DNA of 64,000 nt from contig NZ_PYUI01000010.1 of assembly GCF_003097355.1 (NCBI RefSeq), forward strand, positions 1 through 64,000, written 5' to 3'. The position numbers were made by a program, and so were the translations under genes. This document shows positions 16,902 to 23,577 of this stretch, piece after piece. Each line of letters starts with the position of its first letter. The stretch's first letter is position 1. This DNA is from Arthrobacter sp. H-02-3. Lineage in GTDB: Bacteria > Actinomycetota > Actinomycetes > Actinomycetales > Micrococcaceae. The notes beneath the pieces are model-generated. The model was given only the letters and a program-made list of their open reading frames with translations, was not told the origin of the DNA and ran no database searches.

Positions 16902-16939
16902 GTTGATCAATTAGTTCGTTGATCAATTAGTTAGTTGAT
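16902..16939. promoter_or_regulatory. ArsR-type operator, tandem direct repeat
   Basis: The 15-mer GTTGATCAATTAGTT occurs at 16902-16916 and 16918-16932, and a partial third copy follows. The repeats create two overlapping ATCAA-N8-TTGAT dyads (16906-16923 and 16922-16939), close to the ATCAA/TTGAT half-sites known for ArsR/SmtB proteins. They lie 40-77 bp before the ArsR start, implying autoregulation. Confidence 0.65.
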
Positions 16940-16978
16940 TACTGAGCAGGTGACTACTGAAGAGGAGGCACCCACCCC

Positions 16979-17341
16979 ATGGATTCCAGCGACGACGGCG
17001 AACTCGACGCGGCCTTCCTGGCCCTCGCCGATCCCGTCCGGCGCCGCATCATTGCCCGGCTCAGCCGGGGTCCGGCCACCGTCAACGAACTGGCGGAACC
17101 TTTCGCGATCACCAAACAGGCGGTCTCGAAACACATCCAGGTCCTCGAGCAGGCGCAGCTGGTCACGCGCACCCGTGACGCCCAGCGCCGGCCCGTTCAC
17201 CTGAACCCCGCACGGCTTGAGGCGCTCACCGCCTGGATCGACCAGTACCGGCTGATCCGCGAGGGCCAGTACCGCAGCCTTGACGCCGTGCTTGAAACCC
17301 GCGCCGCGCAGGGCGGCACACAGGCAAAGGACGCATCATGA
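16979..17341 (+). CDS. ArsR-family regulator (SRPBCC-partner type)
   Basis: A 120-aa winged-helix repressor. The domain reads AFLALADPVRRRIIARLSRG and TVNELAEPFAITKQAVSKHIQVLEQAQLV, the form found in ArsR proteins paired with AHSA1-like genes rather than metal sensors. No metal-binding cysteines are present. GAGGAG lies before the ATG. Its stop overlaps the next gene as ATGA. Confidence 0.92.
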   Translation: MDSSDDGELDAAFLALADPVRRRIIARLSRGPATVNELAEPFAITKQAVSKHIQVLEQAQLVTRTRDAQRRPVHLNPARLEALTAWIDQYRLIREGQYRSLDAVLETRAAQGGTQAKDAS

Positions 17342-17820
17342 GCAACGCACTGACACTGAAGATCCCCGCGGGACTCCCCTTCATCGACTTCGAGCGCGAC
17401 TTCGACTTCCCGGTCTCCGAGGTCTTCCGGGCGCATCGGGACCCCGAACTCGTCGCCCAGTGGCTCGGGCCACGGAGGATGCGCATGAGCATTGACCACT
17501 ATGACTTCAGGACGGGCGGCAGCTACCGCTACACCCACACAGCGCCGGACGGCAGCGCGTATGTTTTCAGCGGCGTCTTCCACACCGTCCGCGAGAACGA
17601 CTTCGCCATCCAGACCTTCGAGTTCGACGGCTACCCGGATGTGGTGAGCCTCGATTCCATGACCTTCGTGGACCTGGGTGGCGGCCGGTCCCGGCTCATC
17701 GGCCACGCCGTCTACCCCAGCGTGGAGGCGCGCGACGGCATGGCGCAGTCCGGGATGGAGGGCGGCATGTCCGAGGGCTACGACCGGCTCGAAGAAGTCC
17801 TCACCGGGGCAAAGGTCTAG
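17338..17820 (+). CDS. SRPBCC (AHSA1/START-like) domain protein
   Basis: A 160-aa single-domain protein with the AHSA1 fold: DFDFPVSEVFRAHRDPELVAQWLGP at the start, FRTGGSYRYTHTAPDGS and FVDLGGGRSRLIGHAVY later, and the C-terminal helix GMEGGMSEGYDRLEEVL. These proteins have a deep hydrophobic pocket, and members beside ArsR genes are common but mostly of unknown function. Translation is coupled to the ArsR gene by a 4-nt overlap. Confidence 0.9.
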   Translation: MSNALTLKIPAGLPFIDFERDFDFPVSEVFRAHRDPELVAQWLGPRRMRMSIDHYDFRTGGSYRYTHTAPDGSAYVFSGVFHTVRENDFAIQTFEFDGYPDVVSLDSMTFVDLGGGRSRLIGHAVYPSVEARDGMAQSGMEGGMSEGYDRLEEVLTGAKV

Positions 17821-17846
17821 CCGGAGCCCCAAATGCATCGAACACA

Positions 17847-17905
17847 AAGTACGACGGCGGCAGTGCCACCTCCGCCGGGAAGGTGGCACTGCCGCCGTCG
17901 TACTT
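17847..17905. terminator. Perfect 25-bp hairpin between convergent operons
   Basis: The arms 17847-17871 and 17881-17905 are exact inverted complements over 25 bp with a 9-nt loop. The hairpin lies 26 nt after the SRPBCC gene and before the end of sucD on the other strand, so it can stop transcription from both sides. Confidence 0.75.
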
Positions 17906-17911
17906 AAACAA

Positions 17912-17974
17912 CAACGCAGGGCCACTTCGCGCCCGTCCCAGCGAGTGGGACGGGCCGCAAGTGACCCCGCGTTG
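17912..17974. terminator. Second long hairpin between SRPBCC and sucD
   Basis: Arms of 29 bp (17912-17940 and 17946-17974) match at 24 positions around a 5-nt loop. On the plus strand a CTTTT follows. The right arm ends in CAAGTGACCCCGCGTTG, a sequence that recurs with one change at 16837-16853. Confidence 0.65.
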
Positions 17975-18003
17975 CTTTTGGTGCGTGGTGCAGGTGCTTC
18001 GAA

Positions 18004-18906
18004 CTAAAGGGTTGCGAAGACCTCACGCAGGAGCTTGGCGGTCTCGGACGGCGTCTTGCCGACCTTGACGCCGGCAGCCTCAAGGGCTTCCTTCTTGGCC
18101 TGGGCGGTGCCGGCGGAGCCGGAGACGATGGCGCCCGCGTGGCCCATGGTCTTGCCTTCCGGGGCGGTGAAGCCGGCCACGTAGCCGACAACCGGCTTCG
18201 TGACGTGTGCCTTGATGTAGTCGGCGGCGCGCTCTTCGGCGTCGCCACCGATTTCGCCGATCATCACGATCGCCTTGGTCTCCGGGTCAGCTTCGAAGGC
18301 CTCGAGGGCATCGATGTGGGTGGTGCCGATGACCGGGTCGCCGCCGATGCCGATGGCGGTGGAGAAGCCGAGGTCGCGCAGTTCGTACATCATCTGGTAG
18401 GTCAGGGTGCCTGACTTGGAGACGAGTCCGATGGGGCCCTTGCCCGTGATGTTTGCCGGGGTGATGCCCACGAGGGCCTCACCCGGGGTGATGATGCCGG
18501 GGCAGTTCGGGCCGATGATGCGGGTGACCTGCTTGCCGTTGGCGTCGACCTTGGACTGGGCCAGTGCCCAGAACTCGGCGGAATCCTGGACCGGCACGCC
18601 TTCGGTGATGACCACGACGAGGCCGATGCCGGCCTCGATGGCTTCAACGACGGCGTCCTTGGTGAAGGCCGGCGGCACGAAGACGATGGAAACGTCAGCG
18701 CCGGTCTCGGCCATGGCTTCCTTGACGGTGCCGAAGACGGTGATCTCGGTGTCGCCGTGCAGGACCGTGGTGCCGGCCTTGCGGGCGTTGACGCCGCCAA
18801 CAACGTTGGTGCCGGCCTTGAGCATCAGGGCGGTGTGCTTGGTGCCTTCGCCGCCGGTGATGCCCTGGACGATGACCTTGGAGTCCTTGTTCAGATAAAT
18901 AGACAT
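18004..18906 (-). CDS. sucD: Succinyl-CoA synthetase (succinate-CoA ligase) alpha subunit
   Basis: A 300-aa TCA-cycle enzyme subunit. The CoA-binding Rossmann region reads [20 protein letters not shown]. The phosphohistidine loop is seen in [19 protein letters not shown], with the active-site His. ATG 18906 follows the sucC stop by 12 nt with a GAGGGA site. It forms the usual sucCD operon. Confidence 0.97.
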   Translation of the reverse strand: MSIYLNKDSKVIVQGITGGEGTKHTALMLKAGTNVVGGVNARKAGTTVLHGDTEITVFGTVKEAMAETGADVSIVFVPPAFTKDAVVEAIEAGIGLVVVITEGVPVQDSAEFWALAQSKVDANGKQVTRIIGPNCPGIITPGEALVGITPANITGKGPIGLVSKSGTLTYQMMYELRDLGFSTAIGIGGDPVIGTTHIDALEAFEADPETKAIVMIGEIGGDAEERAADYIKAHVTKPVVGYVAGFTAPEGKTMGHAGAIVSGSAGTAQAKKEALEAAGVKVGKTPSETAKLLREVFATL

Positions 18907-18918
18907 AGTCGAGTCCCT

Positions 18919-20088
18919 CTACTTCGCTGCGTTGGCGAGCTCGGCGGCCTTGTCGGCGCCCTCGTCCATGGTGGCGGCCAGGGTAACCAGCGGGTGGTTG
19001 GCCTCGGCCAGGATGCGGCGGCCTTCCTCAACGTTGTTGCCGTCGAGGCGGACGACCAGCGGCTTGTTCGCGGAGTGGCCCAGCTCGGCCAGTGCGCCAA
19101 CGATGCCCTTGGCAACGGCGTCACAGGCGGTGATGCCGCCGAAGACGTTGACGAAGACGGACTTGACCTGCGGGTCGCCCAGGATGACGTCGAGGCCAGC
19201 TGCCATAACCTCGGCCGACGCTCCACCGCCGATGTCCAGGAAGTTGGCGGGCTTGACGTTGCCGTGGTTCTCACCGGCGTAGGCAACGACGTCGAGGGTG
19301 GACATCACGAGACCGGCGCCGTTGCCGATGATGCCGACTTCGCCGTCCAGCTTGACGTAGTTGAGGTCCTGCGCCTTGGCCTTGGCCTCGAGCGGGTCAG
19401 CAGCGTCCTTGTCTTCAAGGTGCGCGTGCTTGGGGTGGCGGAAGTCGGCGTTCTCGTCGAGGGAGACCTTGCCATCGAGGGCAACGATGTCACCGGCGCC
19501 GGTCAGGACCAGCGGGTTGACCTCCACGAGGGTGGCGTCTTCCTTCTTGAAGACATCCCAGAGCTTCAGAATTACGCTGGCGACCTTGCCGCGCAGTTCC
19601 TCGGCGAAGCCTGCAGCGGCGACAATTTCGTCGGCCTTGGCCTGGTCAATGCCCACGGCCGGGTCGATCGAGATCTTGGCCAGGGCTTCGGGGCGCTCAA
19701 CGGCGAGCTGCTCGATTTCCATGCCGCCTTCAACCGAGCACATGGCCAGGTAGTTGCGGTTGGCCCGGTCCAGCAGGACGGAGAAGTAGTATTCCTCGGC
19801 GATGTCAGCACCCTGGGCGATCATCACGCGGTGGACGGTGTGGCCCTTGATGTCCATCCCGAGGATGTTGGTGGAGTGTTCAAATGCCTCGTCAGCGGTC
19901 TTGGCGACCTTGACGCCGCCGGCCTTGCCGCGGCCTCCGGCCTTAACCTGGGCCTTGACGACAGTTACGCCGCCGATTTTCTCGGCAGCTGCCTTTGCTT
20001 CTTCAGGGGTGTGCGCCACGATGCCAGCAAGCACGGGTACACCGTGCGCCTCGAACATATCGCGCGCCTGGTATTCAAACAGGTCCAC
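18919..20088 (-). CDS. sucC: Succinyl-CoA synthetase (ADP-forming) beta subunit
   Basis: A 389-aa ATP-grasp subunit. The start is GTG 20088 ([19 protein letters not shown]) with AAGGA upstream. Recognisable segments are [37 protein letters not shown] and [20 protein letters not shown], all standard for SucC. The length is typical. It is the first gene of sucCD, with a 444-bp gene-free region upstream shared with the end of pcrA. Confidence 0.97.
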   Translation of the reverse strand: MDLFEYQARDMFEAHGVPVLAGIVAHTPEEAKAAAEKIGGVTVVKAQVKAGGRGKAGGVKVAKTADEAFEHSTNILGMDIKGHTVHRVMIAQGADIAEEYYFSVLLDRANRNYLAMCSVEGGMEIEQLAVERPEALAKISIDPAVGIDQAKADEIVAAAGFAEELRGKVASVILKLWDVFKKEDATLVEVNPLVLTGAGDIVALDGKVSLDENADFRHPKHAHLEDKDAADPLEAKAKAQDLNYVKLDGEVGIIGNGAGLVMSTLDVVAYAGENHGNVKPANFLDIGGGASAEVMAAGLDVILGDPQVKSVFVNVFGGITACDAVAKGIVGALAELGHSANKPLVVRLDGNNVEEGRRILAEANHPLVTLAATMDEGADKAAELANAAK

Positions 20089-20299
20089 GGTTTAGTGTCC
20101 TTCTACGTCGAAGTAGTTTCTGTACAGCCGGACCCCACGTATTCGCGGTTACCGGGCTGCGGAATAAACGCACCCTGCGACAAGCTTGGAAACGAGCCAC
20201 ACGGCGCAATGCTCCTCTGGGAACTCTAGTCCTTCGATCGGACCAGCCCGTTCCAGAGTACCCGTTATGTGAGTAAGGACACTATTCTATGGAGCGTAG
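20089..20299. other. Gene-free region upstream of sucC
   Basis: About 210 bp that should hold the sucCD promoter and leader. I see the AAGGA ribosome site next to sucC but no convincing -35/-10 pair, and no coding potential. Confidence 0.5.
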
Positions 20300-20325
20300 A
20301 AAAACCGCTAGATTACGCGGTTTTT
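20300..20325. terminator. Rho-independent terminator of pcrA (bidirectional)
   Basis: AAAAACCGC (20300-20308) and GCGGTTTTT (20317-20325) form a perfect 9-bp stem with an 8-nt loop. A and T runs make it a terminator in both directions. It lies about 210 bp after the pcrA stop. Confidence 0.8.
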
Positions 20326-20415
20326 GGGGTGTCCGACGGCGTGCGGACCGGCCGTGAGGCCGTGTCAGATGCGCCTTCGTAACGTAGGCGGGAGGAGCCG
20401 GCGCAGGCGCCGGCT

Positions 20416-20460
20416 GATGCGCGGCGGCCAGCAGATGCGCGGCGGCCGGCAGATGCGTGC
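20416..20460. repeat. 18-bp tandem repeat between pcrA and its terminator
   Basis: Two 18-bp units starting GATGCGCGGCGGCC (20416-20433 and 20434-20451) and the start of a third. They lie in non-coding sequence after the pcrA stop. Confidence 0.6.
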
Positions 20461-20532
20461 TCGGCGGGGGCCGGCGAGCGGTCATGCGCAACGGCCTTCC
20501 GGCGCGTGCGCTGGCGGTGCCGGGCACCTCCC

Positions 20533-23073
20533 CTAGGCGTCCAGCTTGGTCAGCGGCGCGTAGCGCAGCAGCAGCCGCTTCTCCCCGACGTCGAACTTCA
20601 CCTTGGCGACCGTCTTGTCCCCGGCGCCCTCCACGGCAAGGACGGTGCCGTTGCCGAAGCTGGTGTGGTTGACCTTGTCCCCCACGCTGACGGCGACGAT
20701 TTCCTTCTGCGGCTGGACCCTGTTCTTGGCCACGGCGGCGGGAACATCGGCGTTGAAGCCCGCAGACGGGCCGGCGCCGCGGGGCGTTCCGGCGCCCCAG
20801 AATGATCCGCTGTAGCGGCTGGAACCGATCGCGGGGCCGCTCCCCCAGCCGCCGCTCTGGCGGCTGGCGCCTTCCCGCTTCCATTCCACGAGTTCGGCCG
20901 GGATCTCCTCGATGAACTGGCTGGCCGGGTTGTACTGGCTCTGGCCCCACATGCTGCGAACCTCGGACCGGGTGAGGTAGAGGCGCTTCCGGGCGCGGGT
21001 GAGCCCGACGTAGGCCAGCCGGCGTTCCTCGGCCAGTTCCTTGGGATCGGTGGCGGAGCGCTGGTGCGGGAACAGCCCGTGCTCCATACCGGTGAGAAAC
21101 ACGACCGGGAATTCCAGCCCCTTGGCCGTGTGCAGGGTCATGAGCGTGACGACGCCCAGACGCTTGGCCTCGGCCACCGCGGCGTCAATATCTGCCCCGG
21201 GAGCATCGGGAATCTGATCGGCGTCGGCCACGAGGGACACCTGCTCCAGGAAGGCGCCGAGGGAGCCTTCGGGGTTGTCGCGTTCGTATTCGCGCACGAC
21301 GGCGACGAGTTCCGCCAGGTTCTCGACCCGCGATTCGTCCTGGGGGTCCGTGCTGGAGCGCAGCGCCGCGAGGTAGCCGGTCTGTTCGAGCACGGCTTCC
21401 AGGGCGGCGGCGGCACCCGAGCCGGAGGCCACCTCGGTGAGGTCGTCGAGGAGTTTCACGAAGCCCAGCACGGCGTTGACCGAGCGGGTTGCCATGCCCG
21501 GGGCTTCGTCGGCGCGCCTCGCGGCGGTCATGAAGGAAGTGCGATCGCGCTCGGCAAGGGCAGCGACAGCGCCCTCGGCACGGTCGCCGATGCCACGCTT
21601 GGGTTCGTTGAGGATCCGGCGGAGGTTGACGTCGTCGTCCGGGTTGACCAGAACCCGCAGGTAGGCGAGGGCGTCCTTGATTTCCTTGCGCTCGTAGAAG
21701 CGGGTGCCGCCAACCACCTTGTACGGCAGGCCCACGCGCACCAGGACGTCTTCGATCGAGCGGGACTGGGCGTTGGTGCGGTAGAAAATGGCGACGTCGC
21801 CGGGACGCAGATTGCCCTCGTCCTGCAGCCGGTCGATTTCCTTGGCGATGAACTGCGCTTCGTCGTGCTCGTTCTCGCCGACGTAGCCGACGATCTTTTC
21901 GCCGTCGCCCTCGGCCGTCCAGAGCCGTTTCTCCGGCCGGTTGGGGTTGCGCGAGATGACCGAGTTGGCGGCGCTGAGGATGGTCTGGGTGGAGCGGTAG
22001 TTCTGCTCCAGCTTGATGGTCCGGGCGTCCGGGTAGTCCTTCTCGAACTCCACGATGTTGCGGATGTCCGCGCCGCGGAAGGCGTAGATGGACTGGTCGG
22101 AGTCGCCCACGACGGTGAGCTCGGAGGCCTCGGGCCCCTCGCCGACGATCTCGCGCACCAGGGCGTACTGGGCGTGGTTCGTGTCCTGGTATTCGTCCAC
22201 GAGGACATGCCGGAAGCGGCGCCGGTACGAGTCGGCGAGCGCCGGGAAGGCCCGGAACATGTAGACGGTCTGGGCGATCAGGTCATCGAAGTCCATCGCG
22301 TTGGCCTGGCGGAGGCGCTGGGTGTAGCCCTTGAAGACCTCGGCGACGGCCTGCTCGAAAGGATCGTTGTAGTTGGCGCTGGAGGCGTAGGAGTCGTCGT
22401 CGATGAGCTCGTTCTTCAGCGCGGAAATCTTGTGCTGGATGGCCTTGGGGGCGAAGCGCTTGGGGTCGAGGTCCAGGTTCTTGGCGACGAGCGTGATCAG
22501 GCGCAGCGAGTCCGCGGAGTCGTAGATGGAGAAGTTGGAATTGAGGCCGACGTTCTTCGCCTCGCGGCGCAGGATCCGGACGCAGGAGGAGTGGAAGGTG
22601 GAGATCCACATGGTCTTCGCCCGGGCACCGACTAGGACCTCGATGCGTTCCCGCATCTCCGCCGCGGCCTTGTTGGTGAAGGTGATGGCCAGGATCTCGC
22701 CGTGGTGCGCCCGGCCCGTGGCGATCAGGTAGGCGATCCGGTTACTGAGCACCCGGGTCTTGCCAGAGCCGGCGCCGGCCACGATCAGCAGGGCGCTGCC
22801 GGCGTGTTTCACGGCTTCTTCCTGCTGCGGGTTCAGGCCTTCGAGAAGCTCGCTCGCGTTCGGAAGCTGCGGACGGTCCCAGGCGTTGCCAGGGGCGCTG
22901 CCAGGGGCGCTGCCGAGAGCATGGCCCGGGCCGAAGCCGTTGCCGTCCATGCCAAAGCCGGCCCCTGAATCCAGCCCCGGAAGGCCGGTCCCGGAAGGCT
23001 CTTTGGTTCCTGCCGCCGCCTTGGAGGCAGCTTGGAAGGGTCCGTCAGCATAAGGGTCAAACAACATATCCAT
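20533..23073 (-). CDS. pcrA: ATP-dependent DNA helicase PcrA/UvrD
   Basis: An 846-aa superfamily 1A 3'-5' helicase acting in repair and in clearing recombination intermediates. ATG 23073 (or 23067) is chosen because the protein homology begins there; the open frame continues into repeat sequence. Walker A is GAGSGKTRVL near residue 100, Walker B is DEYQDTNHAQYA, and motif VI-type sequences are present (YVGLTRARKRLYLTRSE). The C-terminus has the Tudor-like RNA-polymerase-interacting region DKVNHTSFGNGTVLAVEG. The first 70 residues form a Gly/Pro-rich extension typical of actinobacterial homologues. Confidence 0.95.
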   Translation of the reverse strand: MDMLFDPYADGPFQAASKAAAGTKEPSGTGLPGLDSGAGFGMDGNGFGPGHALGSAPGSAPGNAWDRPQLPNASELLEGLNPQQEEAVKHAGSALLIVAGAGSGKTRVLSNRIAYLIATGRAHHGEILAITFTNKAAAEMRERIEVLVGARAKTMWISTFHSSCVRILRREAKNVGLNSNFSIYDSADSLRLITLVAKNLDLDPKRFAPKAIQHKISALKNELIDDDSYASSANYNDPFEQAVAEVFKGYTQRLRQANAMDFDDLIAQTVYMFRAFPALADSYRRRFRHVLVDEYQDTNHAQYALVREIVGEGPEASELTVVGDSDQSIYAFRGADIRNIVEFEKDYPDARTIKLEQNYRSTQTILSAANSVISRNPNRPEKRLWTAEGDGEKIVGYVGENEHDEAQFIAKEIDRLQDEGNLRPGDVAIFYRTNAQSRSIEDVLVRVGLPYKVVGGTRFYERKEIKDALAYLRVLVNPDDDVNLRRILNEPKRGIGDRAEGAVAALAERDRTSFMTAARRADEAPGMATRSVNAVLGFVKLLDDLTEVASGSGAAAALEAVLEQTGYLAALRSSTDPQDESRVENLAELVAVVREYERDNPEGSLGAFLEQVSLVADADQIPDAPGADIDAAVAEAKRLGVVTLMTLHTAKGLEFPVVFLTGMEHGLFPHQRSATDPKELAEERRLAYVGLTRARKRLYLTRSEVRSMWGQSQYNPASQFIEEIPAELVEWKREGASRQSGGWGSGPAIGSSRYSGSFWGAGTPRGAGPSAGFNADVPAAVAKNRVQPQKEIVAVSVGDKVNHTSFGNGTVLAVEGAGDKTVAKVKFDVGEKRLLLRYAPLTKLDA

Positions 23074-23122
23074 GGTGTATCTAAGTCTAGGCGGTGGCGC
23101 TGACAGCCGCGTCCGCCCCTCG

Positions 23123-23502
23123 GGACATGCTCTCCGCTGCCCGCAGCCACCGGACATAATCCCCTTAGGCCCACTCCTGGCCGCAAAGAATGAGCATGTC
23201 CCGCTGCTCCGGAGAAGACCCGGGTTGTTCCGAAGACCACCGAGGTTGTTCTGAAGAATGAGCATGTCCCGCGGACACGCCACAGCGGATCCAGCATGTC
23301 CTCCGCCACCTGTGACCAATGGACATACTCCCCTTGTGCCCACTTCTGGCCGCGAAGAATGAGCATGTCCCACGGACCCCATCGCGAACAATGAGCATGT
23401 CCCACGGACACGGCACAGCGGAACGAGCATGTCCTCCGCCGCCTGTGACCAATGGACATACTCCCCTCGTGCCCAGTCCTAGCCGCGAAAATGAGCATGT
23501 CC
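23123..23502. repeat. Cluster of GAGCATGTCC repeats forming 50-bp inverted modules
   Basis: The 504-bp gap between two leftward genes holds GAGCATGTCC at 23192, 23260, 23361, 23393, 23425 and 23493, with CAGCATGTCC at 23292. Inverted partners of the GGACATACTC type occur at 23123, 23152, 23321 and 23454. Three modules have an inverted pair bracketing 29-30 bp of conserved sequence that includes CTGGCCGCGAAG (23152-23201, 23321-23370, 23454-23502). Spacing is irregular, so it is neither a CRISPR nor a simple tandem array. The pcrA promoter must lie within or beside it. Confidence 0.85.
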
Positions 23503-23577
23503 CACTGGAACTTCGCCAGGGAATGAGCTTGCTTGCAGGCGGCGCCGCGGTATTCCTCGGGAGTACCCCCAACTGGC

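Noticed and set aside
18757..20229. A 490-codon plus-strand frame opposite sucD/sucC
   Set aside because: It is a mirror frame of two certain genes. Many similar long antisense frames exist here (for example opposite iolD, pcrA, the MFS genes and the ABC-F gene) and were discarded for the same reason.
20282..20535. Extension of coding sequence beyond the pcrA stop on the minus strand
   Set aside because: The frame there consists of the 18-bp tandem repeat and the terminator, and is in a different phase from pcrA.
23123..23502. CRISPR array in the repeat region
   Set aside because: Repeat cores are only about 10 bp, occur in both orientations, are irregularly spaced and are surrounded by conserved rather than unique sequence. 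No cas gene is present.
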